Shown: positions 36,680-50,655 of the stretch, one piece after another | Layout: the number at the start of each line of letters is the position of its first letter | How positions within the stretch are numbered: position 1 is the stretch's first letter | Assembly: GCF_048544455.1 (NCBI RefSeq) | Contig: NC_133537.1 | Coordinates: forward strand, 306,379,738-306,443,737 | Direction of reading: 5' to 3' | Length of the DNA: 64,000 bases | Source of the DNA: Silene latifolia | Lineage: Eukaryota; Streptophyta; Magnoliopsida; Caryophyllales; Caryophyllaceae | Notes under the pieces: model-generated | Told to the model about the DNA's origin: nothing | What the model saw: the letters and a program-made list of their open reading frames with translations, nothing else | The model's database searches: none | Made by a program: the position numbers and the translations under genes

Positions 36680-37330
36680 TGTTTAACAATAACCAAATGC
36701 TTAACAATATAAAAACTAAAATGAGAACTATGAGAGAATTTTTGTGTGCTTAAGAACACAAGAAATATGAGATTGTATGGTGAAAATAAGATGCCTATTA
36801 GGTCGGACCTAGCTCTCTATTTATAGGGAGCTAGGGATGAAACGTATGCACTTAAGGCAGGGTAACCCCGATCGGGGTTGCCAGCCCCGATCATGGTCGT
36901 GGCTTTCCAGCTCGTTCACCTTAATTCCTTTAGTAGTCTAGTTAATGCTTATGGAATCCAATGCTTAGCGATAAATACCCTATTAAGCGTCCGATAATGA
37001 CCTTTAAGCATGTCATCCAATGCACTCTAGCATCCTAAGCTTCCACCTTAGTTGGACTTCAAATCTTGGGCTTGACTTTGCATAAGACTTCATTTTGCAT
37101 TTCTCATTTAAATCCATATCTTTATGCATGCAAATCCATGTAATAATTTAAGGTTGGTCCAATATTTGCTTCACACTTAGCCTTGCTTCTAGCTCTTGAA
37201 AATTTGTTAGAAATAAGCTCCTAAAAGCTCAAGTTCCTACAAAATGTGACAAACCATGCAAAGACAACTAGAATACAATATTAGCTCATAACATCACTAA
37301 GGTTAGTGCATATGACATAAAAAAATAGAG
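36680..37330 (-). repeat. Inverted gypsy-type LTR fragment
   Basis: Read on the minus strand, it carries the block TAGCTC..GAGCTAAT..CACATTTTGTAGGAA, in the same order as the start of the LTR at 32721, and CCCCGATCGGGG at 36874-36885. It also has a TATA-like CTATAAATAG (plus strand CTATTTATAG at 36817-36826). The orientation is opposite to 32721-35492. It is a divergent relative or the far end of a rearranged element. Confidence 0.5.
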
Positions 37331-38580
37331 CTAAATCAAGAGGACAAAATGTATAAAATACGAACCTATCTGATTAGGTGCGGATGGTGGATGATGGTAA
37401 TTGATAAAAAGAAAACGTACCAAATTTTAAATAGCAAAATGAAATTACTAGCAGTAATAAAATATTAATATTTTTTACAAAAAATTGGCAGAAGAAAATC
37501 AAATTCATATTTGAAAGATATTAATCAAGAAAAGTTTTTAAATCTTAAATTTGATTTATGATTTTTTTGTTTCCAAATATAACAAATTTAATGTCAAAAA
37601 AGATTTTATCTTACACCCACCATTGACACCTGTCATTACATTACTCGTAGTGTATAGAAGATTTTATATATTAAGTGTAACGATAGCTTTTTCGATATAT
37701 CTATTAAAAAGAGAGAATTTTCAACTATTATTCCTACAATAGTCGTCTTCCTGCCTCTCAGGTGATTGTTCACTCCCAACTCCCCCACATACCCCCAATG
37801 CCCCACCATCACCCAGTCACTCATTTCCCCTATTTTCTCTCAAACAATCTATATTCCCGTTTTCTGAATTTCTCTTTGGTGTGTTTGGAAACAAAAATTG
37901 TATTCTCAAATTCAAATTTGGACCAATTTGCATGTTTGGCAAACCTATTAGATTTGGATTGCCAAATCCCTACAAAATCCAAGTAAGGCTAAAATAAACC
38001 CATTTGAAATCCACTCTCTAACCCCCTCATTTCCAAATCTTTATTTCACTTTACTAAATTCAAAATGAGGCATTTCAAATTAAACTCTTGTTGTCAAAAA
38101 CTCTCTTACCTATTTCCCATTTTAGTTCTAAGTCACCCTCGCAGTCCCTTTTTCTTTCTCATTTTAGTTCGATTTTGGACCGTGTTTGTACTACGCAAAA
38201 CCCAATCAATCCGATTCATTATCTTCCCTACCCAAAACAGATTTAATAAACTTAAAACGACTTGATCCACCACCAGAAGCATTATATCCGAGTAAAGCCA
38301 TTCTAAACTGACCTATTTATTCGACCTTCTATTACGTTTAGCTTTGTAAGTATGGTTTTCTTTTTAAAATGAAAATTTTATCCAATCAATTCCACAAATA
38401 CAATATTTTGTGTAAAATTCTCCTAATCCCTTAATTTTGTGTTTTTACCAATTTGTTTAAGTGCCACCTTTATTTTTATTTTTATTTTTTTAGCAATAAT
38501 CCTCCAAAAAGAAAAAAAAAGAAAAATACCTTGACTAAAAGTCTAAAAAGGCAAAAACGGTAAACCCCATTAAAATTCCT
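37331..38580. other. Intergenic region upstream of MRE11
   Basis: AT-rich, no gene or clear transposon boundary. 37740-38070 is C-rich on the plus strand and may be decayed repeat. The MRE11 core promoter should lie in its last few hundred bases; no unambiguous TATA box is seen. Confidence 0.4.
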
Positions 38581-38589
38581 TTTAAAACC

Positions 38590-38690
38590 CCCGCCATTAA
38601 AGTTGTTCATAGTGCTCAACTTTTCTACTAGTACACTTTTCAACACTACGTCTTCCTCCATTTTTCGAATTGTCACGGCGAACAACCTAG
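38590..38690 (+). other. MRE11: Probable 5' UTR exon of MRE11
   Basis: A stretch of higher GC content ends at AACCTAG|GTACTC, a good donor at 38690/38691. A matching acceptor TATTTCAG|GGAAG lies at 39222/39223, seven bases before the start ATG. When joined, the frame upstream of ATG 39230 has an in-frame stop and no other ATG, which supports the chosen start. The 5' edge is approximate. Confidence 0.5.
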
Positions 38691-39229
38691 GTACTCTCTT
38701 TTTTTCCCACTCCTCTAATTGTTGCGTCCAAATTACGTGGTAGAACTAGGATTTTAATTTCAACAGAGACGAACTTAAAAATTCGAAAATTGGAACTAAA
38801 AAAAATCAATTTTTTCTTTCTTCAGCGGGGGCAACCCCCTTTCTAGCCCCCCCGTCTGGCTCTGCCACTCACCAAAGTCAATGTATTTCCTTTTGCTGAT
38901 TTTTCATTTGTTGCATTCTAGGGTTTTCATGTGTAGACCAATTCCCCTATTTGTGCTAATACAATCAATGACTGTTTTCGGTGTAATTAGCCGATTTTAG
39001 GGGTTTGAACTTTGAAGATCAAGGAAGCCATACAGTAGAAATTAGGGTAATATTTTTGTAAAAAATGATTTATAATTTCATTTCTCGATGCAAATATAAT
39101 GTATGGCGACTGAGGATGTGCAAACTTTTATCTAGAAATGTTCTGCATGCTTTTCAATTTCAATTTGACTAGTGAGATTGTCAATTTATGTGGTGATTTA
39201 TGCTAGAAAGTGTGTATTTCAGGGAAGAT

Positions 39230-42200
39230 ATGAACGATACGTTACGAGTTCTTGTGGCAACAGATTGCCACCTGGGCTACATGGAGAAGGATGAAATACG
39301 GCGTCATGATTCATTTGAGTCTTTTGAGGAGATATGCTCAATAGCAGAGAAAAAGCAGGTGACTTGACTACTGCTAGTTGCTATACTTTTACATTGGTTT
39401 ATTTATCAAATTAAGCCCCTCATTTCCTTCTCTTCAACTTTAATTGTTTTGATTACCATTTAGTTACCTCTGGGTCTCATCTCTCATGTCGCGGTGAACA
39501 GAAATAGTTGTTTTTGGCTATCACTTTAATGCCGTGAAACTCTAGCGATGAAATGATAATTATTCCTCACATAAAGCATTTTCATCTCATATCGATTGTG
39601 AAAGCGTGGTTCATGTGTTTGTAGCATTGTAGCATACTACAGTTTAAGCATTAAGTAATTTTACCTCGGTTCAGGTGGATTTTGTACTTCTTGGTGGAGA
39701 TCTCTTTCACGAAAACAAGCCATCTAGGTCAACTTTGGTGAGAGCTCTAGAGATCCTTCGTCGATATTGTCTAAATGATCGTCCAGTACAGTTCCAAGTT
39801 GTCAGTGACCAGACATTAAATTTCCCTAATAGGTATGCTTGTTTATTTCAATGGATTTGCTTATGGAACATGTGTATACCCTTATTTCTGGGGAGTTTAG
39901 ACCTGAACCCTGCCGGGATATCTGATGAAGCCTTTGATGTCCTTTGAATGTGTTGCTGGAACTCAAAATACCTTTTCCTGTCATACTGTCGCTTTTCTCT
40001 ATAGCACTAATCCTGCATGTGTGAGCTGTCATGTGTTTACCTAGAGCATAGGTACAGCATCACTTACATATCATGAAACATTTTAATAGATTTATCCAGC
40101 ACCACTTACATATCATGGTGCTCTGTTAATTTTTTTGAGAGATATCAAAGATAGTGTGAGAAATTTTTGATGTATGATGACCAAGGAGACTTTACGATTT
40201 CAAAAATCAAAATATTCCTTTTGCTGAAAGAATGATTCAGAATTTTGTTATGGGAATATCTCCAAACCTCAAATAATGTACATTTTGAGAAGAGTTAAGA
40301 ATGGAATTGAGACTAGAATAAACTTGAAAGATCTGAAGTTGTGTGAACTATCTGAGAATGATTTTGCTCTAACTGCCAACTTCTAAATATATTTTCACTT
40401 GCTTTGAACTAAATTTCTCAAGGATTCATGTTTCACTTTAGAGGTTATTTATGGGATGCTCGAGATGAATTAGCTTCCCTTTGTAGTTTGAATTCCCTTC
40501 TTCATAGATACTCGGTACCCACAACTCCCCACGATGAAATCAAATGTTTCTCCTATACCACTGATAAGCCTGCCAATTTGGTCGTGTTATGCGCTAACCC
40601 TATTTTGCTTTTGTATTTACATTAGATTTGGTCATGTTAATTATGAGGATCCTCACTTCAACGTTGGATTGCCGGTGTTCACGATTCATGGCAATCATGA
40701 TGATCCTGCTGGTGTGGTATGTGTTTTAGCACTAGTTAACTTAGTCCGTCTGTCTGCTTATCCATTCTGTTTGGCACTATGTTTTTTTTTTTTAATTTTT
40801 TTTGTTTTGAGAAGTTCTGTTTGGCACTATCTAACTTAATCGTTGCTATGCTTTTTACAACTAGCCTTTGAATTAGGGGATGGGCTATTCTACTTGGGAT
40901 TGTTTGGCGATTTAACACTTAGCACTTGGCAGAACATATGGCAGATCTTTCTAGATGTTTGACTACTCGATTTAGTTATTAATGAAGTTTGTTTTTCTGT
41001 TAGTATTTAGCATATTGCCATATTCTGTGACAAGTGTTTTGGGCCCTACATTTTTTGAAACATGAGATACTACATGATAATAAGTATAAAAATAGCAGTT
41101 TGGAAAGTAGTACCAGGACCAGTATGTTGATTAAATATGCCCTCAAATTCTTAAGATCACATTCATCAGACAGACCTATCAATTGCGTCAAACACTTTCC
41201 ATGCACAATCTGGCCATGATACCCCAGGCATCAACTTTAGAGTCGTTTATCAAACATAAATGTCTACTCATAATCCCTTCTCTAATTCTTCCTTGTATTA
41301 CGGTGGGAATGGTTGCTTGTTTGCACAACTTTCTCCAATCCCTCGTGCACAAGGAAAATGGTGTTTAGGAAGGGCATATAGGGCTTCCTGGAACTACAAA
41401 AGGCAGGTGATCAACATGATGCTGCTGGCAAATACATTAATTTTTTCTCTGTGACATAGGCTACTTATACGTTTTGCTCTTTTGCTTCGTTGAAAGGGTC
41501 TGAACCTGTAAATTCCATATTCCCAAGAGTCAAATTTGTCTCTTAAACGAAATTGTAAGCTACTTCCTCCATTCAACTCCATTCTACCACTTTCTTTTGT
41601 AGTTTGTACACTATTCACAAGTGAGCATTTAATTTCAATTTTCTCTCATAAATGAAAATATATTCATGTAGGATCTTGTTTGATTCGTCTTTACGAGTAC
41701 ATTAAAAATATCTAACTTTTATAATTTTTGCAAATACGTAGCTAACGATATTTACCGCATAAAACACGCGTTGACAAACGTGAAAAAAGCATAGTGGTAG
41801 AGTGGAGTTGAATGGAGGAAGTATAAGACAAATCTAGAGCTAATTTTATCTCATGTTTTTTTTGCTGATTAATCGATTTTGTCACTTTCGTGTCTGAAAA
41901 TGGTTAGCGAGGGTGATTTTGGTAGATCAGTGTAATTCAGCATTTCTTAACTTCAGTTCAGCAGATATTTGACATTGAACAAGTTCTATGGATCCTGTGT
42001 ATTTTAGACTTGCGTAGTTGACATATATAATTCTAGAACTACTACCACAACGTCAAGGCTGTTTATTACTTCAAAAGCATAGTTTGAATATTGGGTCATT
42101 CTATCAACTGTCTGTTTGGGGGTTTGAGATTTAGCTCACAAATATGGCAATTTATTCTTTTTTACTATGTCACCGTGATTTCTAGTACTTGGATTCTTGG

Positions 42201-44634
42201 ACCCATGACAGTAACGTGGTTTCATATGTGGAGGTATCATGCGTGGCACATGAATTATCTGAATATTTTGTTGTAGGGTTTTTATTCGCATTATCTGTCT
42301 AAAATAGATGTGGTAATTCTCTGTAGTTCGTTTTTTTACAGAGGAGCGTCAGGTATGAAGCATGGACAGTTATAGCAATTAACATGTCGTGTTAACGTCC
42401 ATGACTCCATGCATTTTGACATTATAAATGTTCTGCTTCCTTTTTCTTGGACTGACAATTTTTTTGTTTCACGTTTTCTTATGACAGGATAACCTTTCAG
42501 CAGTTGATATTCTTTCAGCCTGCAATCTTGCTAACTACTTTGGTAAAATGGATCTAGGAGGCTCTGGCGTTGGCCAAATTACTCTGTATCCTATTCTTAT
42601 TCGGAAGGTTAGTCATTGAATCTACTGTGTGCAAGTTGTTAGCTCATTTTTTCTGTTGTGAATGATGTGAGACTGTATTACATAGGGTCTTACATCAGTA
42701 GCTTTGTATGGCCTTGGAAATATCCGAGATGAAAGGCTGAACAGAATGTTTCAGGTACATGATTTGAAATTTGTTTTTGGTATATATTTTGAATGTGATT
42801 TTTAGTATCAGATCATTCACATGTACCCTGGTTTGATTTTTTGTGCCATAGACTCCTCATTCAGTTCAGTGGATGCGCCCTGAAGCTCAAGAAGGAAATG
42901 AAATTTCGGATTGGTTTAACATCCTTGTTCTTCATCAGAATAGGTACCATTATACCCATTCTCTCTTTGAAGGAGGCTGCTTTTTACTTCTATTTTGTAG
43001 CTAAAGAATTTGATTTTATGCTAATATGAAGATTCCAATTACACGAGTTTTGGGATGTTCATAGTGTTGTATGTGTTTTATAATATCACTTACCATTGTG
43101 TGCAGAATAAAGACAAATCCAAAAAATGCGATTAATGAGCACTTTTTACCACGATTCCTTGATTTTGTAGTTTGGGGACATGAACATGAATGCCTAGTTG
43201 ATCCACAGGTGGGATTTCATTTTCACTTGTTTTTATTCATCCAAATATGTGACTGATGGATATTTAATTCGGCAGGAAGTTCCTGGCATGGGTTTCCATA
43301 TCACGCAACCTGGCTCTTCGGTTGCCACATCGCTTATTGATGGGGAGTCAAAGCCAAAGCACGTCCTTCTCTTGGAAATTAAGGTTGGTTTTAATGAATC
43401 ATTATGCCTCTGGTACTTTTTAGTTTTTATGCTCAACCTTTGCGTTATTCTCTAACATTATTCATGTTCAGGGAAACCAATACCGGCCAACTAAAATACC
43501 CCTGCATTCAGTTAGGCCATTTGAATATGCTGAGGTAAGAACATGAATATTATGTGGATTGCTTATGTTAAAAGTTGCACAGTGACATTAAATAGTTAAT
43601 CTGCAGGTTGTGCTGAAAGATATACCTGATGTTGATCAAAATGATCAGAATTCAATTCTTGAGCATCTAGACAAAGTGGTAAGTTAATTTTTGTATGCCA
43701 AAGAAATTTATCTTATGCCAGGTGCATCTTCGTTCCAAAATATTTTTGTCATATTTTCTAGTAATTCATCTTTTGTAATCTACCTTAGGTCAGAAAATTA
43801 ATTGAGAAATCTGACAAATTGGCGGCCGGTAAATCTGAAGCTAGGCTTCCATTGGTCCGATTAAAGGTAATCCGATCATCTTATCAAGTAAGAATTAATC
43901 ATTAGTTAATGGGGACTTTTTGAACTTAATTCATCCCCTTAGCTGCATTCTAAGTATAAGATGAAAGTATGAACTAATAGATAATTCTACCTGAAATTGC
44001 ATCTTATTCACGTGGGAGATTTTACCAAATGCTTTGGTGGGCTGGAACAACCTTTCTGCAAAGAATGAACTCTTTAACTTTGGTGAAGCTTAAACCCATT
44101 GTGATCTATCTATAAACGGGTATGCAATAGACAGGGAAGCAAAGAGCATCTGGCTTGTTATGTCTATATATAAATGAACTCTACTGAGTTCATCAATCAT
44201 ATTTCTCAGAAACAATCAAACCGTGAGCTATAAGATTTTTTTTTGCTGGTGTCGGATGCTATTAGTCTCCATGGCCTTGAGTTATTTGTATTGATGAGAT
44301 TGATCACTTGTGCATCTGTGATGATGATTCCACTGGTATCCCTTCTATATGCATCTGGAGTAATAATTCTAGGTATTGAAAGGATTATAGAGACAAATGT
44401 CCTTGCATAAATTTGGACACAAATTTTCCAATACCGACGGAGCAAGGACTAGCTATTCTTTGGTTCTGGATTATGATGAAATAAAGCAAATGGCTCACTA
44501 AATTGTAGATTGGTTGCCCATTTTCACCAAAATAAGTGTCATTTTTAGCGGGTATCATTGACATCTTTACTTTTGTCTAAATGTAACTTTTGGTAGAAGG
44601 GAAAGAGCTTTCATGATTGATATGGATGATAAAA

Positions 44635-44679
<45 letters not shown>

Positions 44680-47600
44680 TAAAAATGGGCTTTTGGAATT
44701 AATCTTCTGAAAAGACGGGATCTTTGAAAAAAAATTAGAGAAGGTGGAAGTTAAGAAGTGGTATAGAAAAGGCGGGGGCTATGAATTTTTTCCTTTATTT
44801 TTTGTAGTTGTGACTTCTGCTCTATCACTGATCTGCTTGTCAAAATCATTTTTGTGCGCTAGTGTATAATTTTTTATTTTTTTTTTTGTGGTTGACAGGT
44901 TGACTACTCCGGGTTTACAACTATAAATCCTCAGAGGTTCGGACAAAAGTATGTGGGGAAGGTACTATTTAAACTATCTTTATTTGCTACGGAGTACTAT
45001 CTAACTGAAATCTATATATGCAAAACAATTTAATTTAAATTGCCATCTTGCAAGAATATAGGTGGCAAATCCTCAGGATATTCTGATATTCTCCAAAGCT
45101 TCACGAACGAAAAGTCGCAGTGAAGGTAATGTTTTGTCAGTATATCACAGAGATTCATTTAGTCACGTTTCCAAGGTTTTTTTTACTTGTTACTGGAACC
45201 TATGTTACGTCAACACTTCACTTCTTCTTCTGCTGTGTGTTGTGCATTTGAGACTTTAATCTTTCAATGTGATATGACACAACATCGTGTGAACTTTTCA
45301 TAACATTGGTGTGTTCGATATTTGACATTTTGTCGTGTCTGACCCTTGCTACTGTGTCAGAGTAACATAGATATTTGTAACTAGCTTCTTTTGACCAGTG
45401 GAACCTCCCTTCCCTTGATCACGGGTTCCTCTATTTTCAAACATGCAGGAATTGATATTAGCATGTGTTTATTTTGTGATTTGTGCATTATCAAAATGGC
45501 GTGCGTGTGTGTATCTTAGCATGTTTGTGGGTGCAGGGAGTGCATTATATATCATGAACATCTATCACTTTTTATATGTTGAATTTGTTATCTTTGCCGT
45601 GTGACACTCTTTGTATCCATAAGAACAAGACTTATTGCATCTGTATTTTACTACTTCTACTGCAGCTGCTGTAAAACCTGCTTTGATTTTGAAGCGGACT
45701 AACATTAGCCTGCTAGCGACTCTGAGTTTGAAAATTTATTGGTTACTCATATTGTTCAATGAGATTTGCATTATCAAACAGTATGGCGTGGAATCCAAAA
45801 AAGATGTCCGGAAAATAAATTGCATCTTCCTTGAATTTCATTTTAGCCTTTAGATACCTCTGAGATGCATTGTTTTTTAATTTTTATGAAATTAACTCTT
45901 GAATATCATTTTTTAGGGCTAGGGGAATCTGTATTGTACTTCTGGTGTGTAATGTTCTTAATTGAGTATCTTATGTTGCTGCTGTAGGCAAAATCGACGA
46001 TTCTGAGAAGTTCCGTCCCGAAGAATTAAATCAACAAAATATCGAGGCTTTGGTTGCAGAGAGCAATTTGGTATGTATTTTGTTTGACGTCCATCCTTAT
46101 CTCTTACTTGTAGACTACTATGAAGTATTTATCCAAGTGCTCTGAATTTGTGGTTTTTCTCGTAAAGCTTCTCCATGTTGTGGCTCTCTCTGACTCGAAG
46201 AGTTGGCCCCCTTTTCGGTTTCAGTGTCTTTCAAATTGTCTTTTATGGCCATCAGAGCTTGTTTAACTGGTATCTTATAATTTTTTGCTCGGATTGCTAT
46301 GTTTGGAAATTTGACAGCCATTTAAGAAGGATAAACGATTTCTACTTGACTCTGATTCGGTCTGAAGTGTTATTTCTTTTCTGGTACTTATTTGTCCTTA
46401 GAAGGATTGATTCAATATTTTTCATGCAGAAAATGGAGATCCTACCTGTGAATGATTTGGATATCGCACTTCATAATTTTGTCAACAAAGATGACAAGTT
46501 AGCTTTCCATGCTTGTGTGCAACACACCCTTGAGGAAACACGTGTAAGTAATTGACATCTAGAAGTGTCGTGACTAGTGTGTGTAAACATCTTGAAGTCA
46601 ACTATTCATTCTATCCAATATTCTATCATTCCATTTATGGCTTTTCTAAGTCCTAACGTCTCTAATCCTAATGATTGCGCCAATTTTGTACTCGTATTTA
46701 ACAACCATTTTCTCGTACTGTAGAGCAAAATTGCTGGAGACTCAGACTCGGCTGACTTTGAAGAAAAAGACTTGATTGTTAAAGTTGAAGAACTTCTTGA
46801 GGCAAGTTCTTCTGTCCATCCGCATCTTTTCTCCCTAAGGATCTGCTGGAGCTTTTTCTTGATTAAGGGCTCAATAATCCAACTTTCTATTGTCTGATCC
46901 CTTCCTATCATAACTTTCTTCATATGCTAGATGACTCTGCTCGTGAAGCTGTTCTTCTTTTTTCTAATTTTGTTGTATTTGCTCTTTGTTTATACTTTAA
47001 GGAACGTGTCAAAGAAAGTGCGACACGGCCAAAAGGAACTTTTACCTTCAGTGCTCATTCAGGGGTTAGTACTATATATGTTTACTGGTTTCAGAGATGC
47101 GTACAGTTTACTTCAGAACCTTTCTCTTTTAATCTTTCAACGTTTCACCCTTGATTAATTTATACTCTGCGAAAATTGACAAAGAATTGATGTAGATAGT
47201 TAAAATAATGGTTACACATGCTGAGGTGGACAGGTAAAGCAATTTGGTCCACTTAATAATAGATACTCCCCCTTCTCTAAAATACCTTCCGTTTTTCACT
47301 ATTTGGTGGTTTATGAAATATCTTCCAATATCCCACTTGACCCCACTTGCATTTTTTATATGGTCCTTATTATTTTTATTTATACTCCTTAAATCGTACA
47401 CTTTTGGTATTTTGGAAGGTATTTCAGGCACGGAGGGAGTATAGCAAAAGTGTGTAATATCACACATAATTACACTACAATAATGGTGTAATATTAACAT
47501 TCGTTTATGCTCTTCTCATAGCCAGAGTATGCGGCTAATAGAAAGAGAAATAGAAAAGAGATGTAACAAAGAGGGAGTGGTACTTTTGTGAGGATTTTTA

Positions 47601-50600
47601 TCTAAAACGTAACGGTAAAGGGATCAATCATACAATCTCACGTAAAGACACAGGCAATTAGGCATTAGTATTGTCTGGCAGGATGAAAATTGACGATCGG
47701 CATTGTTTGTTTCTATATTGTAGGATTTGAAAGGTAAAGGCAAAACAGGAATAGGAAGTGCAGTATCTTTTAGCGATGACGATGAAGATTCCACCCAGAT
47801 AGTTGGGGCAAAATCTACAGCTCGAGGCAGAAAAACTACAACATCTCTAGGTTCATCTCGTGATGCTTCTCAAATTGGTAAAACTTCCACGAGGGGAAGG
47901 GGAAGGGGAAGAGGGAAGGGTACTTCTAATTTGAAGCAATCAACTCTTGACATGTCCTTGGGCTTTCGGCGTTCTCAACGGTGAACATTTTTTCATGCTT
48001 TTTTCCATAATCACTTCCCCCCTTCATTTTCCTTGCCAATATAGACTCTTTGCATGTGTTACTTACAATGAGTCTTTTATCTTGTGAGGAAAGCCTTTAT
48101 GATGAAAATGATATTTGTGTTTTAAAAGTTGCAGAATTCAACTTTCCTAAAATCTTCATTGATTTGTATCCGATTCTCTTTGTCAAAAAATATGCTTAAT
48201 TGCTTATACGAATAGTGCTGTCTTATTTCCACAAAGCATTATGTATTAATACTTTGCTAGTGCATATCGCCATATTGTTGAAATGGGTAAATAGTAAACA
48301 TATCATTCTCAACCCTGGAAAGGTAATCTAATGGAAAAAGCGGAGAAAAAATAGCAAAGTAGAAGTGTGAAAGAGGGATCGTATGACTGCATATACCAAT
48401 TAACCAGAAAGACCTGTATAGCAGGGTTTACAGGTGAAACCAACCCATTAACCTTATAACAAAATGAGATTTAATTTAATTAGGGATTTGGGCTGGTCTT
48501 ACATGTGAGACCATCTCATACAAGATTTACTGCCACATGTGTGAGTGTGACATGGCTGAAGTCTCTTTTCCTTTAGGAAAGATAGTGAAGATTACTTTAT
48601 TAAACTGCAGATCTGCTTCAGCTGTTGCGTCAGCGTCAGTTCAGAGCATTGCAGATGAAGAAGAAAATGTGGATTCTGGTTCAAATGAAGAAGGTGTAGA
48701 ACATGAAGTGCAGGAGATTAATGACAGTTCGGTATGTGGTGTCTTCTTTTTTCAGCCATATAATTTTTACAAATCACAATATCAACTAGATCTGGCAAAT
48801 ACGCCGGGTTGTGTTGTGTACGTGTCCGTGTCAACTTCAAATCGGTCATCACTACCTCAACCCAAACCACCCAATTACATAAATAGGTCATTTGTCTCAA
48901 CCCTAACCCGGACTTTAGTTTTCAGCAACCTAACACGACCTGTTAAACCCATTTTTTCTTCAAGCAGTTCATTTTCAACCCATTTAACTCCGTTTAATTC
49001 TTTAACGCAACTAAGCTTTAATAACCTATTAACCCAAAATGATGAATAATAATTCTTATTTTTGAGCAAGTTGGTTAGATTATCAAGTTAACCAAATGAT
49101 ATTATGACTAATTTAAATACATGGGTATTCGTGTCAGATTCGTGTCGAAAGACCTCAACTGTTAGTCGACCCGCATAAGTTCCGTGTGGTGTCCTTGTCA
49201 ACCCAGTTACATAAATGGGTCGCAATGTCTTAATATTAACCCGCTAACTTCATGTCGGGTTCCTAACGTGTTTTCGGGCTGGGTCAATGATTGCCAGCTC
49301 TAATGTCAACTTTAACGAAATTGTTGATTGGGAAACACATTTCACAAGCTTATTTACATATACTGTTACTTTGTATGAGACAGCCTCATACTCTCATATC
49401 TGAGAGCAATCCAAATTCATCTTTATTTCTCATTTTATTAGAGGGTTAGTGGAGTGGTGTCACATGTCGACCATCTCATATGAGTTTTGTGTTACTATGA
49501 ACTACACTTAATTGGTCTAAAATGTAAATAGCTTCAAATATATAAAACTTGTGTTTGATAGAGCCCAGGTGTTGAAATTTAAAAATAGAGGTATGGGTGC
49601 ACCTCTTATGCCTACTTTTTTTGTTTGTGAGTGAGACTAATCTAAAAGGGATCTCTTTGCTTTTGACAGGGAGATGATGGAAGGGTTGAAAGTAAAAGTC
49701 GCAAACGAGCTGCACCAAGAGGAAGGGGTAGAGGTTCTACGCAGCCCTCTAAGAGGGGTAGAAAATCAGAGATCTCTTCGCTCCAAAGAATGGTCTTGGG
49801 AAATGATGATGACGACGATGATGATTATGATGACATGTCAAGTCGATTAAAGAAGTCTCAAGCAAAGGTTATTCTTCCAATCAATTTTGATTCTCTCTTT
49901 CCTCTCCTATATGCAGCCTGACAGAGGTCTTATTTATAGTGTGTTTTACTTTTTCTTGGTTGCTGCATCTAGATCATGTGTCTCTTAGTGTCCATGCTCA
50001 TTGCCTAGTTTAGGGTTGATATACATACTTATGAGCGTATGTTTATGGTGTGTTTTACTTTTTCTTGATTGCTGCATCCAGGACCCTAGGTCATGTATCT
50101 CGTAGTGTCCATGCTCACTGCCTAAGTTTAGGTTTGATTTACATACTTTTGAATATGAAGAGAAACCTCTTAAGATGGGTTATCTAATTCGTTCAACTCC
50201 CAGTGAATCATGATTCAGTTGGAGCTTATTCTATAATGTCGAATGCTCAAGGTCTATGACACTATTAAGAGTGTATTATGCATATAATTTTGCATATCTA
50301 TTTCGAATTGTGAAACCACAAGACAGTCTATATGCTTGTAATACGAGTAATCTGTTCCTTAATTCAGTATTTTCCTTGTCCATGCTTGTGGATGATATTG
50401 CCTGGAAGAAGTTGAGCGTGTGTTGTGTGCGTGCATATATCTCACACTTCCAAAAATTGTCTTATGGAGTAGAGTATTATTTTCCTTGAAAACTACTTGG
50501 CCGACAGCCCGTCATCCAATGGGCCTTGATCACACTAATCTTGTCTTTTTAATAAAAAATATGAAGGCAATATTTGAATTGCTTTCCATCTCTTATACCT

Positions 50601-50655
50601 TATCCTGGATGTTCTTCCTCAGGTCACAAGAAACTATGGGGCTTTAAGGAGATAA
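39230..50655 (+). CDS. MRE11: MRE11 double-strand break repair nuclease, 21 coding exons
   Basis: Exons: 39230-39358, 39675-39832, 40626-40716, 42488-42607, 42686-42754, 42852-42943, 43106-43208, 43276-43383, 43472-43534, 43607-43678, 43789-43866, 44899-44961, 45062-45125, 45988-46070, 46430-46543, 46724-46801, 47002-47064, 47724-47980, 48611-48731, 49670-49867, 50623-50655. Phases agree; 718 residues, near the usual plant length. Phosphoesterase motifs are complete: [46 protein letters not shown]. The DNA-binding/capping part follows, then Gly-Arg stretches ([19 protein letters not shown]), a poly-Asp run and the tail [10 protein letters not shown]. It acts with RAD50 and NBS1 in nuclear break sensing and end resection (family knowledge). 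Intron 16 uses a GC donor (GAG|GCAAGT); the others are GT..AG. No coding lesion is seen. Confidence 0.95.
41563..41821. mobile_element. Stowaway-like MITE in MRE11 intron 3
   Basis: CTTCCTCCATTCAACTCCAT on the left, and the reverse complement of the right end CTTCCTCCATTCAACTCCAC. The inverted match extends to about 30 bp, with TA flanking both sides (41561-41562, 41822-41823). 259 bp, AT-rich, non-coding. Confidence 0.85.
44642..44678. repeat. Poly-T tract of about 37 bases in MRE11 intron 11
   Basis: An uninterrupted T run, preceded by CTTC. Its length is likely unstable and hard to sequence. It lies about 220 bp upstream of exon 12, without touching the acceptor. Confidence 0.9.
47276..47439. 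mobile_element. Stowaway MITE in MRE11 intron 17
   Basis: Left end CTCCCCCTTCTCTAAAATAC, right end as reverse complement CTCCCTCCGTGCCTGAAATA, continuing as CCTTCC on both sides. TA duplication at 47274-47275 and 47440-47441. 164 bp, non-coding. Confidence 0.85.
48788..49303. mobile_element. TIR element in MRE11 intron 19
   Basis: The left word TAGATCTGGCAA and the reverse complement of the right word TAGAGCTGGCAA form short inverted ends. The interior is built of ACCCG/CGGGT-type words (ACCCGACC-like), typical of a common plant non-autonomous repeat. About 515 bp, non-coding. No clear target duplication, so the limits are approximate. Confidence 0.45.

Noticed and set aside
48537-49049. 170-codon frame around MRE11 exon 19
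   Set aside because: Only 48611-48731 is coding; the rest is intron 19 sequence and the TIR element within it.
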